Positions 16,846-25,521 of a stretch of 64,000 nt of DNA are shown in pieces. The stretch spans positions 19,977-83,976 of the forward strand of contig NZ_NWVL01000033.1 in NCBI RefSeq assembly GCF_002382885.1, in the 5' to 3' direction. This DNA is from Streptomyces sp. WZ.A104 (GTDB lineage: Bacteria; Actinomycetota; Actinomycetes; Streptomycetales; Streptomycetaceae). The position numbers were made by a program, and so were the translations under genes. The notes under the pieces were generated by a model. It saw only the letters and a program-made list of their open reading frames with translations, did not search any database and had not been told where the DNA came from. The stretch's first letter is position 1, and each line of letters opens with the position of its first letter.

Positions 16846-17175
16846 CCGTATCCGGCCCTCCTCCGCCACTCGCCCGTCGTTCGCCGCTCGCCCGCCACAC
16901 GCCTGCCACTCGCCGCGCGCGTCCGCCGCCCGTCGCGCGCGTCCCGCCGCCCGTCCCTGCCGCTCGCCCGGAGACGGCGGGGCCCGTGGCCTCCGGGCCC
17001 TTTGTACCTCTGGGCCCTTTATACGGAGGTTCCGGGCCTGCCGCCCGCTCAAATCGGGCAGCCGTGCGGGAGGGGGGCCGGTCCGTGGGCCGTTGCGCCG
17101 GTCGGCGGAGGCGCGCGCTGCGGGTCTCAGCGCGCCTGCTGGTTCAGGGCAGCCGGGCCGGGTATTCGCTGAGCC
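16846..17175. promoter_or_regulatory. intergenic region with paired GGGCCCTTTxTAC direct repeats
   Basis: These 330 bases lack a credible gene. The left part (about 16860-16975) is C-rich low-complexity sequence with repeated CGCTCGCCCG-like units. Two direct repeats, GGGCCCTTTGTAC (16995-17007) and GGGCCCTTTATAC (17012-17024), lie 17 bases apart and are flanked by CCTCCG and CGGAGG, giving an outer inverted repeat. They stand out by their T/A content and may be regulator sites. A TATTCG -10-like hexamer lies 7 bases before the PAP2 gene. Confidence 0.4.
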
Positions 17176-18684
17176 ATGCCGACACCGAGAACCTCACCCA
17201 CCGCCGCCCCTGCCACTGCCCGGTTGCGGCACTGGCTCCAGGGCCAGGACCTGGCCGTGTTCCGGAGCGTCGCGGACCGGCACTGGCCGGGCGCCGATCC
17301 GCTGCTGCCCCGGCTGAGCCGGAGCGCCAACCACGGGCTGCTGTGGTTCGGGGCGGCGGCCGGGATCGCCGCTCTCGGCAGCAGTGCACGGTCCCGGCGG
17401 GCCGCGCTGCGCGGGATCGCGTCCCTCGCCGTGGCCTCGGCGGCGATCAACACCGTCGCCAAGGGCGCGGTGCGCCGCGAGCGGCCGATAGTCGATCTGG
17501 TGCCGATCGTGCGGCAGCTCAAGCGGCAGCCGGTCACCACGTCCTTCCCCTCCGGCCATGCCGCGTCGGCCGCCGCGTTCGCCACCGGCGTGGCCCTGGA
17601 GTCCCGGGGCTGGGGTGCGGTCGTGGCCCCGGTCGCGATGGCTGTGGCGGCCTCCCGCGTCTACACGGGGGTCCACTACCCGAGCGATGTCCTGGCGGGG
17701 GCGGCACTCGGCATAGGAGCCGCGTTCGCCCTGCGCGGAGTGGTCCCGACGCGGGGCCAGCTGCCCGCCCCCGGCCGCCCGCCCGGCGAGGCCCCGGCAC
17801 TGCCCGGCGGGAAGGGCCTCGTGGTCGTGGTGAACCGGGAGTCGGGCACCGCCACCGCGACCGCGTCGCTCGTCCGCGAGGCGCTGCCCGCCGCGGAGGT
17901 CGTGGAGGTCGCCCCCGACGAGCTGCCGACGGCCCTGGACGAGGCGGCGGGCCGGGGTCGGGCGCTCGGGATCTGCGGGGGCGACGGCACCGTGAACCTG
18001 GCGGCCTCGGTAGCGGCGACGCACGGCATGCCGCTCGCCGTCCTCCCCGGCGGGACGCTCAACCACTTCGCCTACGACCTCGGCATCGAGACCGTCCAGG
18101 ACACCGCGGCCGCCCTCACGGCGGGCGATGCGATCCGGGTGGACCTGGGCCGCTTCCGGCCGGGGCCGAAGGGGGAGGACGGCGCGGACGGCTACTTCCT
18201 CAACGCCTTCTCCCTGGGCGTCTATCCGGACCTGGTGCGCACCAGGGAGCGCTGGTCGCCCCGGATCGGCGGCTGGCCGGCGGGCGTGCTCGCGGCGCTG
18301 CACGTACTGCGCGGGCAGCGACCACTGGAGGCCGAACTCCAGGGACGCCGAAGGCCGTTGTGGCTGCTGTTCGTCGGCAACGGGCTGTTCCAGCGGGTGG
18401 GCCCCGCCCCGGGCCGCCGTCACAACCTGGCGGACGGGCTGCTGGACGTACGGGTGGTGCACGGCGGCCGGGGCCCCGCGCTGCGGCTGCTCGCCGCGGC
18501 GGTGGCGGGACCACTGACCCGCTCCCCCGCCCATGCGGCGGTACGTCGGCGGCGGGTGCGGATCGCCGGTCTGGCGCCGGGGACTCCGTACGCGTACGAC
18601 GGTGAAGTAGCACGCTCCGGAACGGAGTTGACGGTCGACAAGCTGCCGGAGGCGCTGACCGTCTACTGCCCGATGCCGATCTGA
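17176..18684 (+). CDS. PAP2 phosphatase fused to diacylglycerol-kinase catalytic domain
   Basis: A 502-residue fusion. Residues 15-200 are a membrane PAP2 (lipid phosphate phosphatase) domain with all three signature motifs: KGAVRRERP (about 95), SFPSGHA (about 122) and SRVYTGVHYPSDVLAG (about 158-173). Residues 215-500 are a DAGK/LCB5 lipid-kinase domain with CGGDGTVNLAAS (about 265) and LPGGTLNHFAYD (about 289). One chain could thus dephosphorylate one lipid and phosphorylate another; such fusions recur in actinobacteria, but substrates are unproven. A leaderless start at ATG 17176 is likely, since no good ribosome site precedes it. The two halves are separated by a Pro/Gly linker. Confidence 0.9.
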   Translation: MPTPRTSPTAAPATARLRHWLQGQDLAVFRSVADRHWPGADPLLPRLSRSANHGLLWFGAAAGIAALGSSARSRRAALRGIASLAVASAAINTVAKGAVRRERPIVDLVPIVRQLKRQPVTTSFPSGHAASAAAFATGVALESRGWGAVVAPVAMAVAASRVYTGVHYPSDVLAGAALGIGAAFALRGVVPTRGQLPAPGRPPGEAPALPGGKGLVVVVNRESGTATATASLVREALPAAEVVEVAPDELPTALDEAAGRGRALGICGGDGTVNLAASVAATHGMPLAVLPGGTLNHFAYDLGIETVQDTAAALTAGDAIRVDLGRFRPGPKGEDGADGYFLNAFSLGVYPDLVRTRERWSPRIGGWPAGVLAALHVLRGQRPLEAELQGRRRPLWLLFVGNGLFQRVGPAPGRRHNLADGLLDVRVVHGGRGPALRLLAAAVAGPLTRSPAHAAVRRRRVRIAGLAPGTPYAYDGEVARSGTELTVDKLPEALTVYCPMPI

Positions 18685-18804
18685 GCCCCCGGACGAACAA
18701 GTCCATATGGCAAGACGCATATCTCACCATTCGGCATCTCCGCGTACGGTGGTGGCTGTCGCCGCACCCGTCGGCGCGAGGTTTTCGGGAGAGGACTCAC
18801 CGTC

Positions 18805-19614
18805 ATGCCGAAGGAGACCGCCGTGTACACGCACGGCCACCACGAGTCGGTCCTGCGCTCGCACCGCTGGCGGACCGCCGCCAACTCGGCGGCGTATCTG
18901 CTCGGTGAACTCCGCCCGGGCCTGGCCGTGCTGGACGTCGGCTGCGGCCCCGGGACCATCACCGCCGATCTGGCCGCCCTGGTCGCGCCGGGCCGCGTGA
19001 CGGCGGTCGACACCGGTAGGGCCATCCTCGACCAGGCCGCCGGAGTGTTGGCCGAACGGGGCCTGGCCAACGTCGAGTTCGCGGTGGCCGACGTCCACGC
19101 CCTGGATTTCCCCGACGACTCCTTCGACGTGGTCCACGCCCATCAGGTGCTCCAGCACGTGGGCGACCCGGTCCAGGCGCTGCGCGAGATGCGGCGCGTC
19201 TGCCGGCCCGGCGGCGTGGTCGCGGCACGCGACAGCGACTACGCGGCGATGACCTGGTTCCCTGAGGTGCCCGGCCTGACCGAATGGCTGGACGTATACG
19301 GAAGGGTGGCCCGCGCCAACGGCGGCGAGCCCGACGCCGGACGCAGGCTCCTCTCCTGGGCGCGGCAGGCCGGGTTCACCGACATCACCCCGACAGCGGC
19401 CGCCTGGTGCTTCGCGACCCCGGAGAGCCGCGCCTGGTGGAGCAGGCTGTGGGCGGACCGTACGACGGACTCGGTCTACGCCGAACTGGCGGTGCGGGGC
19501 GGCCATGCGAGTGCCGAGCGGCTCACGGCCATCGCGGCGGCGTGGCGCGCCTGGGGCGAGGAGGGCGACGGCTGGTTCATGGTCCCGCACGGCGAGGTGC
19601 TGTGCCGGGCGTGA
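18805..19614 (+). CDS. class I SAM-dependent methyltransferase
   Basis: A 269-residue small-molecule-type methyltransferase of the UbiE/Methyltransf_11 group. Motif I VLDVGCGPGTIT is at about residues 36-47, AVDTGRAIL follows, VADVHALDFPDDSFDVVHAHQVLQH (about 95-119) covers motifs II and post-II, and CRPGGVVAARDSDY is motif III. The ATG at 18805 has GGAGAGGA about 8 bases upstream. It is followed by a strong hairpin at 19658-19684. The acceptor is unknown. Confidence 0.9.
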   Translation: MPKETAVYTHGHHESVLRSHRWRTAANSAAYLLGELRPGLAVLDVGCGPGTITADLAALVAPGRVTAVDTGRAILDQAAGVLAERGLANVEFAVADVHALDFPDDSFDVVHAHQVLQHVGDPVQALREMRRVCRPGGVVAARDSDYAAMTWFPEVPGLTEWLDVYGRVARANGGEPDAGRRLLSWARQAGFTDITPTAAAWCFATPESRAWWSRLWADRTTDSVYAELAVRGGHASAERLTAIAAAWRAWGEEGDGWFMVPHGEVLCRA

Positions 19615-19657
19615 GGGCCCGGCGCGCAGCCGGGTGCGACGCCCCGGGGCGGCCGGG

Positions 19658-19684
19658 AGCCCGCGCTCCACGAGAGCGCGGGCT
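19658..19684 (+). terminator. hairpin terminator after methyltransferase
   Basis: Perfect 11-bp stem AGCCCGCGCTC / GAGCGCGGGCT with a 5-base loop, 43 bases after the stop codon. Just downstream, a 14-base tandem repeat (CGGAGTCCGGCAG units at 19704-19731) occupies the gap before the VOC gene. Confidence 0.75.
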
Positions 19685-19777
19685 TGGCCGTTCCCCCGGC
19701 AGTCGGAGTCCGGCAGCCGGAGTCCGGCAGGGCAGAATCGATCACGCTCCCACCGGCCGCCAACTACCCTCGTGGTC

Positions 19778-20131
19778 ATGGAGATCCTCGGAACCACGCT
19801 GCGTATCTGCGTCGACGACCTGGAGGCCGCGGTGGCCTTCTACGAGGGGCTGACGGGCACCCCGGCCCTGCGCTTCGAGCGCGGCGGGGTGTCGGTCGCC
19901 GCGATCGGCTGCTTCCTCCTGATGAGCGGGCCCGAATCGGAGCTGGAGGTGCTGCGCAAGGTGGGCGCGACCATCGCGGTGAAGGACGTCGACGAGGCGA
20001 ACGCTGCGCTGACCCGGGCGGGCGCGCGGATCGTCGCGGGCCCGGTGCCGACCCCGGCCGGCCGCAACCTCATCGCGCTGCACCCGGACGGCTCGGTCTT
20101 CGAGTACGTGGACCGCAACGTCACGGCCTGA
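19778..20131 (+). CDS. VOC-family (glyoxalase/bleomycin-resistance fold) protein
   Basis: A 117-residue protein forming one vicinal-oxygen-chelate domain: TTLRICVDDLEAAVAFYEGLTG at the start, a central ATIAVKDVDEANAALTRAGA, and the closing LIALHPDGSVFEYVDRN with a terminal metal-ligand-like Glu. Family members are metal-dependent lyases, dioxygenases or antibiotic-binding proteins; nothing here selects among them. The ATG at 19778 is chosen because the fold begins there; an in-frame extension back to 19505 overlaps the methyltransferase gene and is rejected. Confidence 0.85.
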   Translation: MEILGTTLRICVDDLEAAVAFYEGLTGTPALRFERGGVSVAAIGCFLLMSGPESELEVLRKVGATIAVKDVDEANAALTRAGARIVAGPVPTPAGRNLIALHPDGSVFEYVDRNVTA

Positions 20132-20159
20132 CCCGGCCCTCACGGGAGCATGCCTGCCG

Positions 20160-20399
20160 TCACTTGCCCCGGCGGCGGAAGAGGTAGCCGCCGCAGACCC
20201 CGCCGATCAGGAACATGGCCAGCAGGGCGAACCAGAGGGGCATGGTCACCTCGGGGATCAGCACGCGGATGGTGACCTTCTTCGTGTTCACGCAGATGAA
20301 CACGATGACGAGCACGACCAGCACGGAGACCGCGATGCGCCCGGGAGTGAACCATCCCGCGACGCGCCCCCTGCCGTTCGATACGTCCTTGGGGCTCAT
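20160..20399 (-). CDS. small two-helix membrane protein (LapA/DUF1049-like)
   Basis: A 79-residue protein with two hydrophobic helices (about residues 20-38, VSVLVVLVIVFICVN, and 48-70, PLWFALLAMFLIGGVCGGYLF) and a basic C-terminus RRRGK, like LapA-domain membrane proteins, which help organise envelope lipopolysaccharide assembly in E. coli but whose role in actinobacteria is unknown. The ATG at 20399 is preferred over an upstream in-frame start because GGAAGGG lies 9 bases before it and the extension is Arg-rich filler. Confidence 0.78.
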   Translation of the reverse strand: MSPKDVSNGRGRVAGWFTPGRIAVSVLVVLVIVFICVNTKKVTIRVLIPEVTMPLWFALLAMFLIGGVCGGYLFRRRGK

Positions 20400-20542
20400 G
20401 GTCCGGCCCTTCCGCTCGCCCTGCGCCGTTCGGCCCGCCGCCCATCGCGCACGCGGCCGCCCCCGGAGCCCCAGCATGCCTGTCCGCCGGGCCCGGGGGG
20501 CGGTCCTGTACCGCCGTTCGGGTGAGCGGCGGTACAGCCGTG

Positions 20543-22324
20543 TCAGCCGGCCGGGACCACGGGCAGCTCCAGGACACCCGTGTCCTCGGGGGCATGGACC
20601 ACGGTGACGGGCTTGATGCCCCGGTTGCCGAAGTACGCGGTGTCACTGGCGGCGATCACGAACTCCAGGCGGTGCCCCTTCCCGTACCGGTGGACGATGC
20701 CGGGCAGCTCGACCGTGAAGGGCCGGGTGACATCGGGGACCCGCACCGGGGAGACGAGCCGGTTCACGAGCTTGCGGCTGCCGTCGGGCGCGACGTCGTA
20801 GACCTTGGCGAACAGGACGAGCTTGTCCGAGGCGTCGCCGCTGTTCTGGACCCGTTCCGCCCTCGGGGAGACGACCTTCAGGGTGGCCTTCGGCGCGCCG
20901 ACGACGTCGAGCGGCTCGGTGAGCGGTTCGCTGCGCCAGCCGAGGTAGGTGCCCTTGGTGTCGTACGGCTTGGGGTCGGGCAGTCCGATCAGCGGGGCGA
21001 TCGAGCTCTCCGAGTGGCTGGTCGGCACCGGCCAGTTGACGTACTTGCGGCTGCCGCGCGCCACCTTGGAGCGGTTGTCGACGAGCTTGCCGTCGCCGGA
21101 GAGGTACATCGTCCGCGAGAGGTCCGGGACGTCGTCGGCGGTGCCGTAACCGCTCTGCCAGGAACGGTAGTAGGAGAACGCGGGTCCGGTGTCGGTGTCC
21201 GCCTTCCTGCGGAGGTGGCGGTCGAACCAGGCCAGAACCCGCTGCCCCACGTGACTGGTCTCCAGATTGCCCTGACCCAGGTCGAGTTCGCCGGGCACCT
21301 GGCCGCCGCTGTGCCCCCAGGACTGCCAGACCATCTTGGTCTCGGTGCCCTGCGCCTTGAGCGTCCTGTACGTGGCGGTGGCCTCGTTGAGGTTGAACAG
21401 GCTGTCGGCCTGGCCCTGGACGATCAGGGTGGGAGCCTTGACCCGGTCGAGGTAGGAGACGGGCGAGACACTGCGCGCGTAGGCGAGCATCGCCTCGGCC
21501 TTGTCGGCGGGGTAGCGACCGGAGTTGAGGAGACGGATCGTCTCGCAGGCGCGCGTGGCGAAGTGCAGGCAGTCCAGCCGGTTGATCCGGGACGGGTCCA
21601 GGCTCGGGTTCAGGAGCGGCTGGCCCTCGCCGATGAGGTAGAAGCCGTTGGCCCACTGCCACTTGAAGACGCCGGGCACATCGGAGGTGACGCCGGTGTG
21701 CGCCCCGGTGCCGTTGGGCGCGAGTGCGTAGGCGAGGTCGTTCCAGGTGATCAGCGGGACGAGCGCGTCGAGACGGGGGTCGACGGCGGCGGTGGCGAGC
21801 TGGATCGCGCCGCCATAGGAGCCGCCGATCATGCCGACGCGCGGGTCGCCGTCGGCGTCCTGGGTGACGAAGTCGGCCTTGGTGCCGTCGTCGGCCGCGC
21901 GGACGCCCCCGAGGAAGTCGAGGAGTTCGCTCGCCGCCCGCCCGTCGACGGCGGGGTCGTCCAGCGTGATCAGGCAGCCGGACTTGCCGAAGCCGAGGCC
22001 CGAGTAGACCAGGCCGACGTAGCCGCGCTCGGCGAAGGCCTTGCCGATGGCGTCGGTCGAGCCGTCGGACTTGCTGCCGCCGAAGCCGTTGGTGGCGAGG
22101 ACGGCGGGAGCGGGCCGGTCCGCGTCGACCCCGGCGGGGCGGTAGAGATCGGCGTCCACCGCGCAGGAGCGGTCGCCCGCCTCGACGGTGAACGTCAGGG
22201 GGGTGACGGTGTACGCCGGGTCCGCCGCGGCACGGGCCGGGCCGGCGAGGGCCAGGGGGGCGACGAGAGCCGCCCCGGCGACGGCGACGAGCGGGGAGCG
22301 CAATCGGGAAACAGCACCTGACAC
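20543..22324 (-). CDS. exported CocE/X-prolyl dipeptidyl-peptidase-type hydrolase
   Basis: An exported alpha/beta hydrolase of about 593 residues. It has a signal peptide (SRLRSPLVAVAGAALVAPLALAGPARA), then a CocE/NonD-type core with oxyanion/nucleophile motif GMIGGSYGGAIQ (Ser, about 190), acid IVQGQADSLF (about 330) and His in QSWGHSGG (about 363). The C-terminal 180 residues form the jelly-roll X-Pro dipeptidyl-peptidase domain (TMYLSGDGKL, ATLKVVSPRAERVQNSGDASDKLVLFAKVYDV). GTG at 22324 is chosen over one 12 bases upstream because GGAGG sits 5 bases before it. A perfect palindrome 24 bases upstream marks a probable repressor site. Substrate (peptide, ester or acylated drug) unknown. Confidence 0.86.
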   Translation of the reverse strand: MSGAVSRLRSPLVAVAGAALVAPLALAGPARAAADPAYTVTPLTFTVEAGDRSCAVDADLYRPAGVDADRPAPAVLATNGFGGSKSDGSTDAIGKAFAERGYVGLVYSGLGFGKSGCLITLDDPAVDGRAASELLDFLGGVRAADDGTKADFVTQDADGDPRVGMIGGSYGGAIQLATAAVDPRLDALVPLITWNDLAYALAPNGTGAHTGVTSDVPGVFKWQWANGFYLIGEGQPLLNPSLDPSRINRLDCLHFATRACETIRLLNSGRYPADKAEAMLAYARSVSPVSYLDRVKAPTLIVQGQADSLFNLNEATATYRTLKAQGTETKMVWQSWGHSGGQVPGELDLGQGNLETSHVGQRVLAWFDRHLRRKADTDTGPAFSYYRSWQSGYGTADDVPDLSRTMYLSGDGKLVDNRSKVARGSRKYVNWPVPTSHSESSIAPLIGLPDPKPYDTKGTYLGWRSEPLTEPLDVVGAPKATLKVVSPRAERVQNSGDASDKLVLFAKVYDVAPDGSRKLVNRLVSPVRVPDVTRPFTVELPGIVHRYGKGHRLEFVIAASDTAYFGNRGIKPVTVVHAPEDTGVLELPVVPAG

Positions 22325-22347
22325 GAGGACCTCCACACCGAGGTAAC

Positions 22348-22363
22348 CTTACCGACCGGTAAG
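22348..22363. promoter_or_regulatory. 16-bp palindromic operator candidate (CTTACCG-AC-CGGTAAG form)
   Basis: CTTACCGACCGGTAAG has 7-base perfect arms around two bases and lies just upstream of the exported hydrolase start, probably overlapping its transcription start; AATACT at 22361-22369 on the minus strand could be the -10. The sequence has the form of TetR-family operators. No regulator gene adjoins it, so the controlling protein is probably encoded elsewhere. Confidence 0.6.
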
Positions 22364-22522
22364 TATTGGGCCGCACTCATGCTGTGACACACGTCATAGC
22401 GGCGTCAACGCTTCTGTCAGTGGTTCTTGACGGATGTTCACGTTCTGCGCGCGGAAACACGCCAACTCCGCGCCCACACGGCCTGCGGCGCGGGCGCGGA
22501 TACGACGGGTGGCCGAGGAGGC

Positions 22523-23479
22523 TCAGAGCAGGGCGGGGACCTCGACGGTCAGCGTGCAACGGCCGCCGTCCGACGGCGCGTTCAGCACCGCGGGCACGCC
22601 CAGGGGGATCGTCGGCGCGGCATACCCGTGCCCGAACCCCAGCTCCTCGGCCACGGGTATGCCGAGCGGCCCGAACCGGTCGGCGAGCACGGCGCGGACC
22701 TTCTCGTACGGTCCGCACTCCTGCCAGGACCCGCAGGCGATCCCGGCGACCCCCTCCAGGGCGCCGGACCGCAGCAGCCGGGTGAGGATGCCGTCGAGCC
22801 GGTAGGGCTCCTCCCCGGTGTCCTCGATCACCAGCAGCCCGCCCCGGGCCTCGGTGCGGCCGCCCGGGGTGCCGGCGGCGAGCAGGCTGACGCACCCGCC
22901 GAACGTGACGCCCCGCGCCCGCCCCGGGACCAGGGCGGCCGCCGTGTCCAGGCCGAGGGTGCGCACGGTCTCGGGCTCGAAGAGGGTGGCGCGCAGATGC
23001 TCCCGGGCCGCCGGGTCCTTCAGGAACGCGTCGGTGGCGACCATGGGCCCGTGCAGCGTGGCGAACCCGGCCCGCAGAGCGAACGCCTCGTGCAGCGCGG
23101 TGATGTCGCTGTAGCCGACGAAGGCCTTGGGCCCGGCGGCCCGGATCGCCGCCCAGTCGACCAGGTCGACCATGCGGTGCGCGCCGTACCCGCCCCGGGC
23201 GCACAGCACCGCGTCCACGGACGGGTCGCACCACGCGGCCTGAAGGTCCTTCGCCCGGTCCGCGTCCGACCCGGCGAGGTAGTCCAACTCCGGGTGTACG
23301 GACAGGACATGGGGGCCGATAACCAGGTCGAGGCCCCAGTCGCGCAGGATCGCGAGCCCCTCCTCCAGCCGGTCGGCGGGGACAGGACCGCTGGGCGCCA
23401 CGACGGCGACCCGGGAACCGGGGCGCAACCGGGGCGGCCGAGCGAGGGGAGCCGCCGGGCCGCGCTTCTGGCGCGTCAC
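22523..23479 (-). CDS. LD-carboxypeptidase (peptidase family S66)
   Basis: A 318-residue cytoplasmic serine peptidase of the S66 family, which removes the terminal D-Ala from muropeptide tetrapeptides (murein recycling) or degrades microcin C7-like compounds. Catalytic Ser is in FVGYSDITALHEAF (about residue 115), Glu in LVIEDTGEEPYRLDG (about 225) and His in LGFGHGYAAPT (about 290); ARGGYGAHRM is the typical binding-loop motif. GTG at 23479 overlaps the stop of the S9 peptidase gene (GTGA). It is the last gene of the peptidase operon starting at 27691. Confidence 0.92.
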   Translation of the reverse strand: MTRQKRGPAAPLARPPRLRPGSRVAVVAPSGPVPADRLEEGLAILRDWGLDLVIGPHVLSVHPELDYLAGSDADRAKDLQAAWCDPSVDAVLCARGGYGAHRMVDLVDWAAIRAAGPKAFVGYSDITALHEAFALRAGFATLHGPMVATDAFLKDPAAREHLRATLFEPETVRTLGLDTAAALVPGRARGVTFGGCVSLLAAGTPGGRTEARGGLLVIEDTGEEPYRLDGILTRLLRSGALEGVAGIACGSWQECGPYEKVRAVLADRFGPLGIPVAEELGFGHGYAAPTIPLGVPAVLNAPSDGGRCTLTVEVPALL

Positions 23480-25497
23480 GTCGTCAGCTCCAGTCGGGGC
23501 ACGTCGGGGTGTTCGATGCCGAACGTCTGTGCGTAGAGGGAGAGTTCGGCCTCCAGCGCGCGGATCAGCGTCTCCGCGCGCCGGAAGCCGTGGCTTTCAC
23601 CCTCGAAGGCGAGGTAGGCGTGGGCGATGCCCCGGCCCGCGACGGCGGCGAGGAACCGCTCGCACTGGGCGGGCGGGCAGATCACGTCGTCGAGGCCCTG
23701 GAGCAGCAGGAACGGGGAGGTCAGCCGGTCGGTGCGGTTGATCGGGGAGCGTTCGCGGTAGCGCTCGGGCACCTCGGCGTACGGGCCGACGAGGGACTCC
23801 AGATAGCGCGACTCGAAGTCGTGGGTCTCGTCGGTGGCCCACCCTTCGAGGTCCAGGATGGGGTAGATGATCGTCCCGCAGGCGTACAGGTCCGTGCCGG
23901 TCAGGGACGCGGCGGCGGTCCAGCCGCCCGCGCTGCCGCCCCGGATCGCGAGCCGGTCCGGATCGGCGGTCCCCTCCTCGACCAGGGCCGAGGCGACGGC
24001 CGCGCAGTCCGCCACGTCGACGACGCCCCACTCGCCGCGCAGCCGCTCCCGGTAGCGGCGGCCGTAGCCGGTGGAGCCGCCGTAGTTGACCTCGGCGACG
24101 CCGATGCCGCGCGAGGTGAAGTAGGCGATCTCCAGGTCGAGAACGAGCGGTGCGTGGCCGGTGGGGCCGCCGTGCGCCCACATGACGTACGGGGGCTTCC
24201 CGCCCTCGGGTCCGGTGCGGTCGGGGCTGTGCGGCGGGTAGAGGTGGGCGTGGATCTCGCGGCCGTCGGGGCCGGTGAAGGTGCGGTTCTCGGGCACGGG
24301 GTAGTAGGCCGGATCGACCGGGTCGCGGTGGGGTGCGCCGATGGTCCGGGTGTGCCCGGTGGCGGTGTCCAGCTCGATGACCTCGTAGCCGGTGCGGGGG
24401 CCGGCGGCGACGCCGACGACCAGGCTGCCGTGGACGGTGAGCGTGTCGGCCCAGGCGGTCCACGGGCCGGGCACGTCGGCGAGTTCACCGGTCTCCGGGT
24501 CGAGGATGCCCAGGCGGGTGGTGCCCTTGCCGTGCAGGACGGCGATCAGCCCGTTGTCCAGCGGGTGGAACCAGCGCAGCCCGATCTTCCACAGCGGCCC
24601 GCCGAACTCCTCGCCCCGGGGAGGCAGAAGGCGACTGCTGGGCACCACGCCACCCGCCACGGCGTCGGGGCGGATGCGCTGGAGCTCCCACCAGCCGGCG
24701 AGGTCGGAGACGAACAGGAGGCTGCCGTCGCGGTCCCACTCGATCTGGCAGACCGACTCCTGGACATCTCCCACCAGGGGCCGTACGCCGCCGAGTTCAC
24801 CGGCCTCCGTGATCTCCGCCAGCATCACCACCGTGCCGTCCCAGGGCATCCGCGGGTGGTCCCAGGCGATCCAGGCGGCCCGCCGCCCGTCGTGGGAGAT
24901 CCGGGGGCCGGTGACGAACCGGTGACGGCCGTCGGAGAGTTCGCGGATCGCCGAGCGGTCGTCGGCCGCCGAGCCGTCCAGCGGTACGGCGGCGAGGACC
25001 CGGCGCACGTCGGTCGGGGCGGGTCCGGTGAACTCCTCCAGCACACACCACACCTCCCCCTCGGCCCCTTGCTCCAGGCGCAGTTGGGGGTCGACCCAGC
25101 GCCGCCCCCCGCCGAGCTCCGAGACCGGGGTGAGCGGCCACGGCTCACCGGTCCCGTCGGGGGCGTAGGCGTACAGCCGCTGGTCGGTGAAGTGGACGAA
25201 CACCACGACGAGTTCGCCGTCCTCGCGCACCGCGCCCGCCCAGGGCTGTCCGCCGTACTCGATGACCCGGCTGCGGGCGTTCCACGGGACGGGCAGCACC
25301 GGGGCGGTGCTGCCGTCGGCGCGGCGGCGCATCAGGGCGCGGCGACCGCCCTCGGCGGGGCGCGGCTCGGTCCACCACACCTCGTCGCCGACGGTGCCGA
25401 GATGGTCGGGCCTGCCGTCGTGCGAGGCGGCGAGGGCCGCGTCGATCGGCGACGGCCAGGTTCCGTACGGGGCTGCGGGCGCGGGCACGGTGTTCAC
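23476..25497 (-). CDS. S9-family prolyl oligopeptidase-type peptidase
   Basis: A 673-residue cytoplasmic peptidase with an N-terminal beta-propeller region (about 1-400) and a C-terminal alpha/beta hydrolase domain. The catalytic triad is Ser in IRGGSAGGWTAAAS (about 522), Asp in LLQGLDDVICPP (about 605) and His in EGESHGFRRA (about 640), as in dipeptidyl- and acylaminoacyl-peptidases. No signal peptide. GTG at 25497 follows GGGGGGA. It sits 24 bases after the M20 gene and overlaps the LD-carboxypeptidase gene by four bases, so it belongs to the coupled operon. Confidence 0.92.
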   Translation of the reverse strand: MNTVPAPAAPYGTWPSPIDAALAASHDGRPDHLGTVGDEVWWTEPRPAEGGRRALMRRRADGSTAPVLPVPWNARSRVIEYGGQPWAGAVREDGELVVVFVHFTDQRLYAYAPDGTGEPWPLTPVSELGGGRRWVDPQLRLEQGAEGEVWCVLEEFTGPAPTDVRRVLAAVPLDGSAADDRSAIRELSDGRHRFVTGPRISHDGRRAAWIAWDHPRMPWDGTVVMLAEITEAGELGGVRPLVGDVQESVCQIEWDRDGSLLFVSDLAGWWELQRIRPDAVAGGVVPSSRLLPPRGEEFGGPLWKIGLRWFHPLDNGLIAVLHGKGTTRLGILDPETGELADVPGPWTAWADTLTVHGSLVVGVAAGPRTGYEVIELDTATGHTRTIGAPHRDPVDPAYYPVPENRTFTGPDGREIHAHLYPPHSPDRTGPEGGKPPYVMWAHGGPTGHAPLVLDLEIAYFTSRGIGVAEVNYGGSTGYGRRYRERLRGEWGVVDVADCAAVASALVEEGTADPDRLAIRGGSAGGWTAAASLTGTDLYACGTIIYPILDLEGWATDETHDFESRYLESLVGPYAEVPERYRERSPINRTDRLTSPFLLLQGLDDVICPPAQCERFLAAVAGRGIAHAYLAFEGESHGFRRAETLIRALEAELSLYAQTFGIEHPDVPRLELTT

Positions 25498-25521
25498 GTC
25501 GGTCGGTCCCCCCAGGTGCGG

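Noticed and set aside
16846..17052. In-frame N-terminal extension of the aminotransferase-like protein
   Set aside because: Composed of Arg/Gly/Ala filler, while ATG 16845 has GGAGGAGG upstream.
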